A DNA stretch of 38,743 nt from contig JAEURV010000125.1 in the NCBI GenBank assembly GCA_016788465.1, positions 1 to 38,743 on the forward strand, in the 5' to 3' direction. The notes beneath the pieces were generated by a model, which saw only the letters and a list, made by a program, of their open reading frames with translations, was not told the DNA's origin and did no database searches. Shown here one piece after another: positions 8,200 through 16,633 of this stretch (its first letter is position 1; each line of letters begins with the position of its first letter). The position numbers and the translations under genes are program-made. This DNA is from Nitrospira sp. GTDB taxonomy: Bacteria; Nitrospirota; Nitrospiria; Nitrospirales; Nitrospiraceae.

Positions 8200-9242
8200 G
8201 CCGCCCGCCTTCTTTCTTCTGGCGACCCCTCGACTTCCAATGCCCTCGTTCTCTTGATCTCGATTCGTTTCAACGTCAACGTCAGGGCGAGGAGTATTGT
8301 CACGGTACCGAGACAAAGGCCCCATGCGACCTCATACGTAACCATCATGAGCATGAGACCGACGGCCCCAAGCACAGCGGTGGAAACGTAGCTGACGATC
8401 ACGATGTGTTTGGTGGACATTCCCCAATGCCTGAGTCGGATGGCGATATGGTCAGGGCTGCCAAGGAATACCGGGAGACCTCGTTGATAGCGGATATACA
8501 TGACGAAGAGGGTATCGAAGATTGGAGTGCCTAAGATGAATACGGGCGTGAGGAGCGAAAGTGGGTGGGTGCTGGGAAATTGCCCGATCATCGCCATGGC
8601 GCCCAGCAATAAACCGATGAACATAGCGCCTGTGTCACCCATATAAATCCGCGCCGGTTGCCAATTATATCTCAGAAAGCCAACAAGGCTTCCGATCAAC
8701 GCAGCCAGCATGAAGGCGACGACTTGATCACCTTGAAGTAATGCGGCCAGGAGTAAGCAAGCGGCGCTGATGGCACCAACTCCGGCGGAAAGACCGTCCA
8801 TGATATCCAAAAGATTGAAGGCATTGATCAGTCCGACCATCCAAAATACCGTTAATGCGAGATCGATCCATTCCGGGAGCGCCGCGATCTGAATGCGGAT
8901 ACCGCTCTTGATCAGTACGAACACGGCGAGAAGCTGACCGATCAATTTCGTCGTGGGTGAAAGTACCCCAAAATCATCAATGAGTCCCAACATGACCACA
9001 ATCGTCGCCCCAAGAATGATGCCGAGAACGTCCTGCCGGAATTCAAACGTGAATGCGAGACTCATCAAAAAAGCGAGGTAGATCGCGAGCCCTCCGAAGT
9101 ATGGGACTGGTTCCATTTGATGTTTAAGACGTCCGTCAGGGGCATCGACAATGCCGTACTTCAACGCAGCCTGTCGCGCAATGGGAACGCCATATAGCGA
9201 CAGGAGGAGCGCAAGAAAGAATGTTAAGCTCAATAAGTACAT
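8196..9242 (-). CDS. WecA/MraY-family polyprenyl-phosphate sugar-1-phosphate transferase
   Basis: A 348-residue polytopic membrane protein with about ten hydrophobic segments. It transfers a sugar phosphate (usually GlcNAc-1-P or a relative) from a UDP-sugar to undecaprenyl phosphate, the first step of O-antigen or teichoic-type glycan assembly. Family motifs are visible: GLIDD with D89/D90, NAFNLLDIMDGLSAG at 140-154 with two aspartates, MGDTGAMFIG at 201-210, and a cytoplasmic loop with IFDTLFVMYIRYQRG. This is the only initiating transferase in the block, so it probably primes the Wzm/Wzt-exported chain. It is not the peptidoglycan MraY by context: no mur genes are nearby. The sugar specificity is not readable. 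Confidence 0.88.
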   Translation of the reverse strand: MYLLSLTFFLALLLSLYGVPIARQAALKYGIVDAPDGRLKHQMEPVPYFGGLAIYLAFLMSLAFTFEFRQDVLGIILGATIVVMLGLIDDFGVLSPTTKLIGQLLAVFVLIKSGIRIQIAALPEWIDLALTVFWMVGLINAFNLLDIMDGLSAGVGAISAACLLLAALLQGDQVVAFMLAALIGSLVGFLRYNWQPARIYMGDTGAMFIGLLLGAMAMIGQFPSTHPLSLLTPVFILGTPIFDTLFVMYIRYQRGLPVFLGSPDHIAIRLRHWGMSTKHIVIVSYVSTAVLGAVGLMLMMVTYEVAWGLCLGTVTILLALTLTLKRIEIKRTRALEVEGSPEERRRAA

Positions 9243-9286
9243 GAAGTTATTGTCTTTGCATTGTCATGGGAGAGGATACTCAAAGG

Positions 9287-10417
9287 TCATGGTCTGTCGG
9301 ATGCGCTATGCGCCAGGCAGGCAGTATAGACCTGCTCATGTTGTCGCACGATTTCTGAGATGTGATAGCTCTCCCGTGCTTGAGCTCTCCCCTTGGCCCC
9401 CATTGTCTTCGCCTCCTCTGGATGAATCAGGAGGCGGTCGATCGCATCAGCCAAAGCTTGAACATTTCCTGGCTCGACTAATATTCCTGTTTGACCGGAC
9501 AGCACAAACTCAGGTATCCCTCCCACTTGGGTGGCGATTATCGGCTTCCCTGCAGCCATCGCTTCAAGAATTGCGATGCCAAAACCTTCGTACAGTGAGG
9601 GAAGCACGAAGGCATCCAACGCATGCAGCACACGAGGGATATCGCGTCTGGATCCGGCAAAGACGATCCAGGAGGAAAGTTTCAAGTGTTCTGCCAGTGA
9701 TTCCAACTCGCGACGTGATGGCCCATCCCCAACGATCACCAATTGGCAGGGAGGACGCCCGCGCCTTCGAGCCAATTCTGCCATTGCCAGTAGGAGGATC
9801 CTCAGTCCCTTCTTAGGTTCGACGAGCCGGCAGACTGTGCCGATGACTTTTCCGCCGTCCTGTAGACCGAGTTCGCCCCGGGTTGCCGCTGCAGGAGACG
9901 TAAATTGATCGATGTCCACACCAAAAGGAATGACGGTGCAGTCCTCGACTGTTCCACCAACCCGAGAGATTAGTGATCGGTGGACTGCATCAGAGCAGCA
10001 GACGATACGGTCTGTCCAATTCAATGTGAAGCGATCAACCAAGCGCATGAGCCATCCTTCAGTGACGATTTCATCATGATATGACGAAATAACTGAAAAT
10101 GCCCGCAAAATTCGTCCGCAAGCACGGGCAGCGAGATTGGCCCAGAAGAGGAACGCTTGCACCACATCAGGCTGTTCGTCTCGAAGCAGCTTGAGCAGTC
10201 TAAAAAAGACACGAATATCGAGTTTCCCAGCGCCATCCAACGAGACCACCCTGACTCCCATCGCTTGAAGCTCTTGAGCGAGTGGGCCGCCCGGTTTGAG
10301 GGTGCAGACCGTCGCCGAAAACCGGGCGCGATCAAGTCGCGAGGCCAATTCCACAATATGGGTTTCTGTTCCTCCAACTCCAAGTCCGACGGCTAAGAGC
10401 AGCACCTTAGCAGGCAT
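9287..10417 (-). CDS. GT4-family glycosyltransferase
   Basis: 376 residues, GT-B fold. The N-terminal loop is AVGLGVGGTETHI. The C-terminal donor domain shows IGTVCRLVEPKKG, VGDGPSRREL, AGSRRDIP and the EX7E motif region LYEGFGIAILEAMAAGKP. Its ATG lies inside the last codons of the preceding GT4 gene (11-base overlap), indicating coupled translation. Close organisational similarity to the two neighbouring GT4 genes suggests that the three add successive sugars of one repeat unit. Donor and linkage are unknown. Confidence 0.88.
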   Translation of the reverse strand: MPAKVLLLAVGLGVGGTETHIVELASRLDRARFSATVCTLKPGGPLAQELQAMGVRVVSLDGAGKLDIRVFFRLLKLLRDEQPDVVQAFLFWANLAARACGRILRAFSVISSYHDEIVTEGWLMRLVDRFTLNWTDRIVCCSDAVHRSLISRVGGTVEDCTVIPFGVDIDQFTSPAAATRGELGLQDGGKVIGTVCRLVEPKKGLRILLLAMAELARRRGRPPCQLVIVGDGPSRRELESLAEHLKLSSWIVFAGSRRDIPRVLHALDAFVLPSLYEGFGIAILEAMAAGKPIIATQVGGIPEFVLSGQTGILVEPGNVQALADAIDRLLIHPEEAKTMGAKGRAQARESYHISEIVRQHEQVYTACLAHSASDRP

Positions 10418-11789
10418 GCACGTGTCTACCGGTCAGTTGTGATGAGGAGAGAATCTGCTCGTACCAATCCAAATATGTCTGCACTTGCCGTTGCATACTG
10501 AACGAACGTGATGCGATCTCCGCTGCCGTTGTCCCCATGGTCGCTCGCAACCGTTCGTTTGAAAGAAGTTGGAGCACACGACCGGCCATGGCTTCGGCAT
10601 CGCCAGCAGGCACGAGAAAACCTGAACGGCCTTCTTCGATCTGTTCTGGTATGCCGTCAATTGCCGTCGCGACAACCGGACATCCGCAGGCCAACGCTTC
10701 CAGCACGGTGTTGGGGAACGTATCGGATTTGGCCGCATGCATATAGACATCCGTTGATTGGTAGTACTGGGCGGTGATTTGCTTGTCTCGCTGGAATGGC
10801 ACGAACCGAATCTCACCATTTTTGTATGGGATCGGGTCGCCACAGTCCCCCAAGACAATCACCGTAATACGCCTGCTCGAGTATCGTGTGGCCACCTGCA
10901 GGGCACATTGCTCGATTGTCCGATAGTCCTTGAACACATTGCTCTTGGCGGCATTGGCCACAAAGAGCAACACCATATCTTGTTGAGACAGCCCCAACGC
11001 CTCCCTCGCCTGCTGTTTTGATCCAGGTTTGTAGACGGTTGAGTCCACACCGTTTGGGATGACTCGGCCCTCGACGATCGCCGGCGCCAACATCGATTGT
11101 TCGACCTGCCGCATCAGCCATCGGGAAGGTGTGGCGAGATAGACACGGCTATCGGCGTAGATATCACGTTTGTGTCTCCAATTCGTGGTAGTCGCATCAC
11201 GCGCAATGGCCGGATAGATCGAAAGGTCCGGACAATGCCCACAACCAGTCTTCCATCGATCACAGCCCAACGTGTACGCGCAATGCCCGCTTAACATCCA
11301 GGTATCATGCAGGGTCATCATCGTAGGGATCTTCCGACTCAACCAGGGCAAGGCATTGAGATCGAAATAGCCTCCACGTGGCAACCAGCCGCCGTGCAGG
11401 TTGTGACAGTGAATGATATCCGGGCGGTCTGGGATGAGGTCGAGGATCCTCCAGGACTCCGGAAAGTTAAAGCTTTCCCTTCCCATTCTGGTCTGCCACC
11501 AATTGTGGGGCCGGGCAACATAGGTCTGCAGCCAACGCCGCATGCGCCACACTCCGCGAATGCGCCCTTCATACGGGGCAAGCCAGTTCCCCAGGTTGGT
11601 CAGCGATGAGTCTAGGGCCTTCCCTGTTTCTACATCAGACAAGCGAATCACCTGAGGGTCATCGCCGAGCTTCTCACCGACGGCCAACAGCGAGTGATGG
11701 CCTCGGCGGCGGTACTGGTCGAAGAGTTGCCAAGCAATCGCCTCGGCGCCTCCTCCCTTATCATAGGTACTGATCTGGAGGATTCGCAT
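10407..11789 (-). CDS. GT4-family glycosyltransferase
   Basis: 460 residues, longer than its neighbours because of an enlarged acceptor domain. It starts MRILQISTYDKGGGAEAIAW, the glycine-rich loop of GT4 enzymes. HCHNLHGGW, MTLHDTWMLSGHC and a Cys-rich segment (CGHCPDL) follow; this cluster recurs in GT4 enzymes of the WcaC-like type. The donor domain contains VLEALACGCPVVATAIDGIPE, the EX7E motif. GGGAG lies upstream of the ATG at suitable spacing. It is separated by 18 bases from the preceding GT2 gene. Confidence 0.88.
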   Translation of the reverse strand: MRILQISTYDKGGGAEAIAWQLFDQYRRRGHHSLLAVGEKLGDDPQVIRLSDVETGKALDSSLTNLGNWLAPYEGRIRGVWRMRRWLQTYVARPHNWWQTRMGRESFNFPESWRILDLIPDRPDIIHCHNLHGGWLPRGGYFDLNALPWLSRKIPTMMTLHDTWMLSGHCAYTLGCDRWKTGCGHCPDLSIYPAIARDATTTNWRHKRDIYADSRVYLATPSRWLMRQVEQSMLAPAIVEGRVIPNGVDSTVYKPGSKQQAREALGLSQQDMVLLFVANAAKSNVFKDYRTIEQCALQVATRYSSRRITVIVLGDCGDPIPYKNGEIRFVPFQRDKQITAQYYQSTDVYMHAAKSDTFPNTVLEALACGCPVVATAIDGIPEQIEEGRSGFLVPAGDAEAMAGRVLQLLSNERLRATMGTTAAEIASRSFSMQRQVQTYLDWYEQILSSSQLTGRHVHAC

Positions 11790-11807
11790 GCGGGTACGCT
11801 CCCAGCG

Positions 11808-12716
11808 TCAGATCACAAAGCCTGGGATGATGCTCCATTCCGACCCGTCCCAGATGACCACTTGCGTGGGGAATGTGAGTCCGGAATACCGGCCGGCAGC
11901 TCGAATCCATCGCGGCAACGTGGCGAGCGACAGATGTCGGCCAACTTTCCACGCCAGCCCTCTTACCAGGGCCTCGCATCCTCGGCAGGGTCTGCCGCCG
12001 TATTGAACCAGTACCCGCTGGGCTTCCTCCATATACAGAGCAGCCTGGAGGACAGATTTTTGATTTCCGTGGGCTCGGAATCCCGCCAATGGTGTCATGA
12101 CACCGTAGAGGTCGGCGTGGCGATAGAATCGGGCCCACAATTCGAAGTCCGCCGCCAGTTGCAACGATGTGTCAAGCCTTCCCCCCGTACGGTCCCACAG
12201 CGAGCGTCTCCAGAATGTTGACTCTTGTTGGATGAACCGTCTGCCGTAGGATCCTGCCGTCGGAAGATTGCCGCCCTTCAGAAACGATGCCCGATTGAAT
12301 CCGCCGCTGAAATTAATGGACGTCAACTGCCCTCGAGCATTCCAACTGAGTGGCTGAACAGTCGTGAGCCACTCGATCTGGGGATATTTCGTGAAGAGAT
12401 CGCGAACAATTGAGAATGCCCATGGGGTGTACTTGTCGTCGCTGTTGATCCACGCCATGATGTCGCCAGTGGTCTTTGCAAATCCTTTGTTGATGGCGTC
12501 ATACTGTCCCTTGTCCGGCTCACTTGTCCAATACGCCAATCGAGATGTCTTCCGTTTGATTACTTCAACACTGTTATCACTCGAACCGCCGTCCATGATG
12601 ACATATTCGAGATTGGGATCCCGTTGAGACAGCACCGAGTCGATTGTTTCTTCTAGAAACGAAGCTTGATTAAACGACGGCGTAACGATGGATATCTTTA
12701 GCAAAGGTGAACTCAC
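11808..12716 (-). CDS. GT2-family glycosyltransferase
   Basis: 302 residues with an inverting GT-A fold. ISIVTPSFNQASFLEETIDSVL opens the domain. YVIMDGGSSDNS carries the nucleotide-binding Asp, and AWINSDDKYTPWAF carries a DxD-like SDD that binds metal and donor. The start is a GTG overlapping the FkbM stop codon (GTGA). A QES/WRR segment (QQESTFWRRSLWD) typical of WcaA-like GT2 enzymes is present. It is presumed cytoplasmic and to act on the lipid-linked glycan. Confidence 0.87.
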   Translation of the reverse strand: MSSPLLKISIVTPSFNQASFLEETIDSVLSQRDPNLEYVIMDGGSSDNSVEVIKRKTSRLAYWTSEPDKGQYDAINKGFAKTTGDIMAWINSDDKYTPWAFSIVRDLFTKYPQIEWLTTVQPLSWNARGQLTSINFSGGFNRASFLKGGNLPTAGSYGRRFIQQESTFWRRSLWDRTGGRLDTSLQLAADFELWARFYRHADLYGVMTPLAGFRAHGNQKSVLQAALYMEEAQRVLVQYGGRPCRGCEALVRGLAWKVGRHLSLATLPRWIRAAGRYSGLTFPTQVVIWDGSEWSIIPGFVI

Positions 12717-13549
12717 GCGGCTTGATTGCGCGACAACACTTTATTGAGGTGAGATCGAAATTTGTGGTTCTGTTCTTGCCGCTGCGCAGGAGTTGCGTAG
12801 TAATGGTATTTCCGGAAGCGGCCGGTTTTCTTTACAAAGACGACGTCCACTTGAGATAAGGCGTTGTCCAGGGGACGATACTGCAATCCAAAAATGTCAT
12901 AGGGGACAAAGCCGTTTGACTCCATAAACGCGACGACCTCTCCGAACTGCGGTCCATGTTGAAAGAATTCGAAACACGACACCTCTAGGACCACATACTC
13001 AGTCCCTTTCAATGTCGTCTTTCCGCCGAGTAGAACGTCGAGTTCTGCTCCTTGGACATCGATCTTCAACAGATAGGGAGGACGCGCCTTTTTTTTGACG
13101 ACTAAATGGTCGAGCGTCACTGAAGGCACTTCGCGTTGCACCCCATTCACCTCGGTCCCCTCTTCCATTTCTTGAAAGAGGGAAGACCCCACAAGATCGT
13201 GATGTACGTTCAGAGACGCTGTGCCACCTGTCGTCGAAGCAACGGCAATATCGTAGGATGCCCGGGCTATGGCATGTGTGACTTTCCTCAAGGAGGGGAT
13301 GTATTCCTCAAGAGGTTCGACCAGCACATACTGGGCATTGGGGAACACTGTATGGCAGGCTAAGGAGAAGGTTCCGAGGGCCGCGCCAACATCGATCACT
13401 GTCTCGGGCATGAATCCTTGATTACAGACCTGCCTCAAACTACCCTCGATCGACCCTCGATCAGGCCCGGTGCATTCATGGCTTCCCATACTTCGTCGAC
13501 GGATCTCAAATCCCAGGAGCCACATCAGGTGCTTGACGAGAGTTTTCAT
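12713..13549 (-). CDS. FkbM-family methyltransferase
   Basis: 278 residues. FkbM enzymes O-methylate sugar or polyketide hydroxyls using SAM. Visible signatures are VIDVGAALGTFSLA (motif I, about 52-65), YVLVEPLEEYIPSL (acidic residue binding SAM ribose), and LLKIDVQGAELDVLLGG, the diagnostic FkbM stretch with IDVQGAE. The N-terminus is basic with a short hydrophobic patch. Its stop overlaps the start of the GT2 gene. No clear ribosome site is seen before the ATG. Confidence 0.88.
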   Translation of the reverse strand: MKTLVKHLMWLLGFEIRRRSMGSHECTGPDRGSIEGSLRQVCNQGFMPETVIDVGAALGTFSLACHTVFPNAQYVLVEPLEEYIPSLRKVTHAIARASYDIAVASTTGGTASLNVHHDLVGSSLFQEMEEGTEVNGVQREVPSVTLDHLVVKKKARPPYLLKIDVQGAELDVLLGGKTTLKGTEYVVLEVSCFEFFQHGPQFGEVVAFMESNGFVPYDIFGLQYRPLDNALSQVDVVFVKKTGRFRKYHYYATPAQRQEQNHKFRSHLNKVLSRNQAA

Positions 13550-13586
13550 ATACGCGTTCGACTTTCCTGCACAGGCATGGACTACT

Positions 13587-14258
13587 CTATTGTTTCAGTG
13601 CAACCACTCGAACCTGAAACCAACTCCGCTCGATCCGTCCATAGATTCGACACACCAGATTAAACAACCATCTTCCACCGAGCTTCGCAATCACTCTATA
13701 CCCTGGAGGCCATTTATGGATGTAGGGCTTTGATTCAAGCACGACAAAACCCGCCTCTGTGAAGAGGTTACCGATACACATGGGGCTCCAGCTATAAAGA
13801 TGATGGTTCCTGTCGTTTGGCATATACGCATACCCGATAGACTCGCAGGGAACGACGAATACAATGTTCCTTCCACGTTTGAGTTTCCTGTGGAGTGCGG
13901 TGAGTTCCTCCAGCGGCCGGAGTGCATGTTCCAGCGCACTATTCGAAATAATGACATCAATAGATGCATCAGGGACCTCATCGACGCTGCCATACACGTC
14001 GATACCATTCTTTCTAGCCGTTTCCGCCGCCAGGGGATTGACTTCGACGCCGATGCGTTTTCGACAGACAAGGTTCTTGAGAAGAAATCCTCCTCCGCAG
14101 CCGAAGTCCAGTACCACACTGTCTGGAGTGATATACTCCTCGAATTTACTTTGATTGGCCCATCCGCCAAATTCTCCAAGCGGTGCTTGCCAGATGAAGT
14201 AGTTGTTGTCATAGTGAGCGCTGACCAAGTCTCTGCCTTCGGCAATCCGTTGACTCAT
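13587..14258 (-). CDS. Class I SAM-dependent methyltransferase
   Basis: 223 residues from the chosen start. VLDFGCGGGFLLKNL is motif I, IGVEVNPLAAETARKNGI the acidic loop, and DVIISNSALEHALRPLEEL the motif IV region of Methyltransf_11/23 enzymes. Two adjacent ATGs occur. The second (14258) has AAGGAG 5 bases upstream and overlaps the previous gene's TGA by one base, so it is preferred over 14261, which is only 2 bases from the same site. It probably methylates the glycan. The acceptor is unknown. Confidence 0.8.
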   Translation of the reverse strand: MSQRIAEGRDLVSAHYDNNYFIWQAPLGEFGGWANQSKFEEYITPDSVVLDFGCGGGFLLKNLVCRKRIGVEVNPLAAETARKNGIDVYGSVDEVPDASIDVIISNSALEHALRPLEELTALHRKLKRGRNIVFVVPCESIGYAYMPNDRNHHLYSWSPMCIGNLFTEAGFVVLESKPYIHKWPPGYRVIAKLGGRWLFNLVCRIYGRIERSWFQVRVVALKQ

Positions 14259-15094
14259 CATGACTCCTTGACGGCTTCCATGAATAGCGAGTCCGGCTTT
14301 CTCACCGCCCCGTTCACGACATCTAAGCCAAACATCGCGAAGCCACTGATCTGACTCTCAAATGCGGAACAGACTCTGCTATCTGAGAAGCCGGTCTCTT
14401 CGAGGAGTTTTTTCAGAGACACGCGATCATACATCCACTGATGGCATTCCCCGGATAGTCGAAAACGTCCGATACGCAAGGCCTCGCGATCACCGTTGAC
14501 CAAGTGTCCTTTCATTTCTGGCACAAGAGATCGCATGGTCCGAGCTATCTTCGATATGATTGAGATGCTGCCGCGACGACTGGGTGCCGAGCTAGTAGAT
14601 GAGTGACCTTCCGGTTCCAGGTAGGTCGTGGCTCCTGGCCCGATCCTTCCGATGACATACTCGGAGTTGTTGTGAGCTTGAGTACGCAGATACCGCTCCA
14701 TCTCCCCGCCTGAGCGATCGCGAACCAACTGGTCCAGGAGTTCAATCGTCATCCACTGATGCTGCGCGGCCGCAGCTCGATCGCCAGCCTCAGCACGCTC
14801 AAGCGTGCGCAAGTATTCGCGGACAATCCCTTCAAGATCCGGCACGGCCAATCGAACAATTCCACCGTATCGAAGGACTCGATAACACTCTCCCAGTAGT
14901 GCACGCGCCTGATGTGGAGTGACATGCTCAAGCACATGTGACGCGTAACAAGCATCGACCAATTCATTCCCGAAGGGGAGCCCTTTGCTCGCATTCCACT
15001 CTGTAACCTGCGGATCGGTCGGACATAGGTCGAGATTGATCCAGTCGGAATGCCATGTCGCCCCACATCCGATATTGACCAAGACTTGGGACAC
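14258..15094 (-). CDS. SAM-dependent methyltransferase-like protein
   Basis: 278 residues. It begins SQVLVNIGCGATWHSDWINLDLCP, a motif I variant seen in predicted SAM-binding proteins of sugar clusters. ELVDACYASHVLEHVTPHQARALLGECYRVLRYGGIVRLAVPDLEG follows, the HxLEH region of Methyltransf_11 relatives. It lacks the textbook GxGxG, having IGCGAT instead. The start is GTG with AAGGAG 11 bases upstream, right after the TylF-like stop. Its C-terminal half is a family-typical extension of unknown role. It could also act as another sugar-modifying enzyme with a SAM-fold. Confidence 0.72.
   Translation of the reverse strand: MSQVLVNIGCGATWHSDWINLDLCPTDPQVTEWNASKGLPFGNELVDACYASHVLEHVTPHQARALLGECYRVLRYGGIVRLAVPDLEGIVREYLRTLERAEAGDRAAAAQHQWMTIELLDQLVRDRSGGEMERYLRTQAHNNSEYVIGRIGPGATTYLEPEGHSSTSSAPSRRGSISIISKIARTMRSLVPEMKGHLVNGDREALRIGRFRLSGECHQWMYDRVSLKKLLEETGFSDSRVCSAFESQISGFAMFGLDVVNGAVRKPDSLFMEAVKES
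14264..14269 (-). promoter_or_regulatory. Ribosome binding site deciding the methyltransferase start
   Basis: AAGGAG on the minus strand lies 5 bases before the ATG at 14258 and 2 bases before the ATG at 14261. The spacing selects the second codon. Confidence 0.65.
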
Positions 15095-15110
15095 GGGGTT
15101 GATCGCTCCT

Positions 15111-15890
15111 TCACGATTGGAACGCTTTCACCCCAATTCGGCCGGTGTAGTCGATGGGGTGAAGAAACAACTTCACGCGATGGCTGTGCACATATTCATC
15201 GATTGCTCGGCGCGCCCCTTGCCAATGACCGTAATCATCGAGGATCACTACGCCGCCTTGGCGGAGTCGAGGAAACAGGACCTCCATCTCATACTTTGTG
15301 GAGTCATACCAGTCTGTGTCTAGCCGAAGGAGCGCGATTGTTTCCGGAGCCTGGCTCTGGAGCGTGGTTTCAACTCGTCCAGCAATTAAATGCGTCCGCG
15401 CCTCTGGATACCCTGTACGAACGAGCGCTTGGGCGACCTTTTCCATTGGGGCATAGCACCACATTCTGTCTTCTTCGGTGCGAGGGGAATCTCGCAATAA
15501 ATTCGCAGCAGATTCACCTGTCACCGCCACATCGTAGGGACCAGGATCCGTCATCCCCTCAAACGTATCAAAAAGAAAGAGCTCACGATCTGTTGTTCCA
15601 CGATTCAGTAACGTTTTGGCCACGGCCATCATACTGCCGCCACGCCAGACACCACATTCGACAATTGCACCTTCAATCTTGGCTTCTTCGATGTACCGGA
15701 CTGCCGAACAGAGGGCGCGAATCCGTTCTGGAGAGGTCATCGTATAGTCCTTGACTAGCTGGACAATCTCGTCGTCTTCCCTAACGTCAGAGGAAGGCAC
15801 AAGGCCGGACCCCGTCGAGCTTGTGCCCAATTGCAACAGGCCTAGCCGTTTCCTTAGACTGACGATAGGGCCCAAAAGTTTGGTCAGCAC
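15111..15890 (-). CDS. TylF/MycF-family O-methyltransferase
   Basis: 259 residues. Macrocin O-methyltransferase (TylF) relatives methylate sugar hydroxyls in a metal-dependent reaction. Visible: GAIVECGVWRGGSMMAVA (motif I), LFLFDTFEGM, LLRLDTDWYDSTKYEME, and VVILDDYGHWQGARRAIDEY. The DxDWYxST and DDYG segments hold the predicted metal-binding aspartates. A frame from 15950 exists, but it would overlap the previous gene by 32 bases. The GTG at 15890 has AAGGAG 5 bases upstream and is preferred. Known substrates of this family are deoxysugars, so a 3-O-methyl sugar in the polysaccharide is a reasonable guess. Confidence 0.87.
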   Translation of the reverse strand: MLTKLLGPIVSLRKRLGLLQLGTSSTGSGLVPSSDVREDDEIVQLVKDYTMTSPERIRALCSAVRYIEEAKIEGAIVECGVWRGGSMMAVAKTLLNRGTTDRELFLFDTFEGMTDPGPYDVAVTGESAANLLRDSPRTEEDRMWCYAPMEKVAQALVRTGYPEARTHLIAGRVETTLQSQAPETIALLRLDTDWYDSTKYEMEVLFPRLRQGGVVILDDYGHWQGARRAIDEYVHSHRVKLFLHPIDYTGRIGVKAFQS

Positions 15891-15895
15891 CGAGA

Positions 15896-15901
15896 CTCCT
15901 T
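15896..15901 (-). promoter_or_regulatory. Ribosome binding site for the TylF-like gene
   Basis: AAGGAG followed by TCTCG and then GTG at 15890. It marks the GTG as the start and leaves a 28-base gap to the previous gene. Confidence 0.75.
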
Positions 15902-15918
15902 GCCGTCGCAGAAACGCA

Positions 15919-16602
15919 TCATCCAGGGTTGCGCAGAAGCACGAGGGCATCTCTCTGGAGTAGCCCCAAATCCGTGTTAAGCACTTTCCAACCAGAATCC
16001 TCAGCGAGTTTGGCCATCATGCGCTGATCATTACGCGGCCACCAGATCGCCTGATCCGGTTGCGTCTTGAAAACTGTCGGGACACCCCCGCGATTCCAGC
16101 CAAATGCCTCGAGCTTGTCCCAATCACCGATTTGATGAATCGCTATCCCTCCGGGCTTCATCTTGCACCTCGCGCTACGAAGGATATCCAGAATCGACGA
16201 AGCGTCGTTATGACAGAGGACCCCAAACGACCAAAATACGTCAAAATATGCGTCAGGGACACCATTGAAACTGTTGTCCTGAACACGATGGCAGATCAAC
16301 CGGCCCTGGTATGCGTCTGGCCTCAACCAGACACTGACATCTTGAAAATCAACCGTATGAAGCTCTCCGTCAGGAATATGCTGAAGAATCGCGCGAGACC
16401 AGGAGCCTTTTCCCGGTCCCAACTCTAGAACCTTTGCCCGAGCAGATAAGTATGGTAAGAGGCCTTGCCTGAACACTCGTCGGTACGACCCGCCGCTCCT
16501 TCGCTCTTCGGATCGTCTCACGCGACTAGGAATCCATGATAGGACATTCCCGCTGTCATACCCGTAACTGAACTCCTGTTTGAGCCATTCTAGCGTCGGC
16601 AT
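15919..16602 (-). CDS. Class I SAM-dependent methyltransferase
   Basis: 227 residues. VLELGPGKGSWSRAIL is motif I (about 58), LHTVDFQDV the acidic loop, and YFDVFWSFGVLCHND the motif IV region. AEDSGWKVL closes the fold. GAGAGGACC precedes the ATG. It follows a glycosyltransferase by 31 bases and sits at the start of a run of five methyltransferases in a row (16602 down to 12713), so it is probably a glycan modifier. Its acceptor is unknown. Confidence 0.78.
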   Translation of the reverse strand: MPTLEWLKQEFSYGYDSGNVLSWIPSRVRRSEERRSGGSYRRVFRQGLLPYLSARAKVLELGPGKGSWSRAILQHIPDGELHTVDFQDVSVWLRPDAYQGRLICHRVQDNSFNGVPDAYFDVFWSFGVLCHNDASSILDILRSARCKMKPGGIAIHQIGDWDKLEAFGWNRGGVPTVFKTQPDQAIWWPRNDQRMMAKLAEDSGWKVLNTDLGLLQRDALVLLRNPG

Positions 16603-16633
16603 GGTCCTCTCGCTTGCATTGCTCCCCTCTTTC

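Noticed and set aside
13691-14245. A 184-codon minus-strand reading frame
   Set aside because: It lies fully inside the methyltransferase gene at 13587-14258 in another frame and shows no family motifs.
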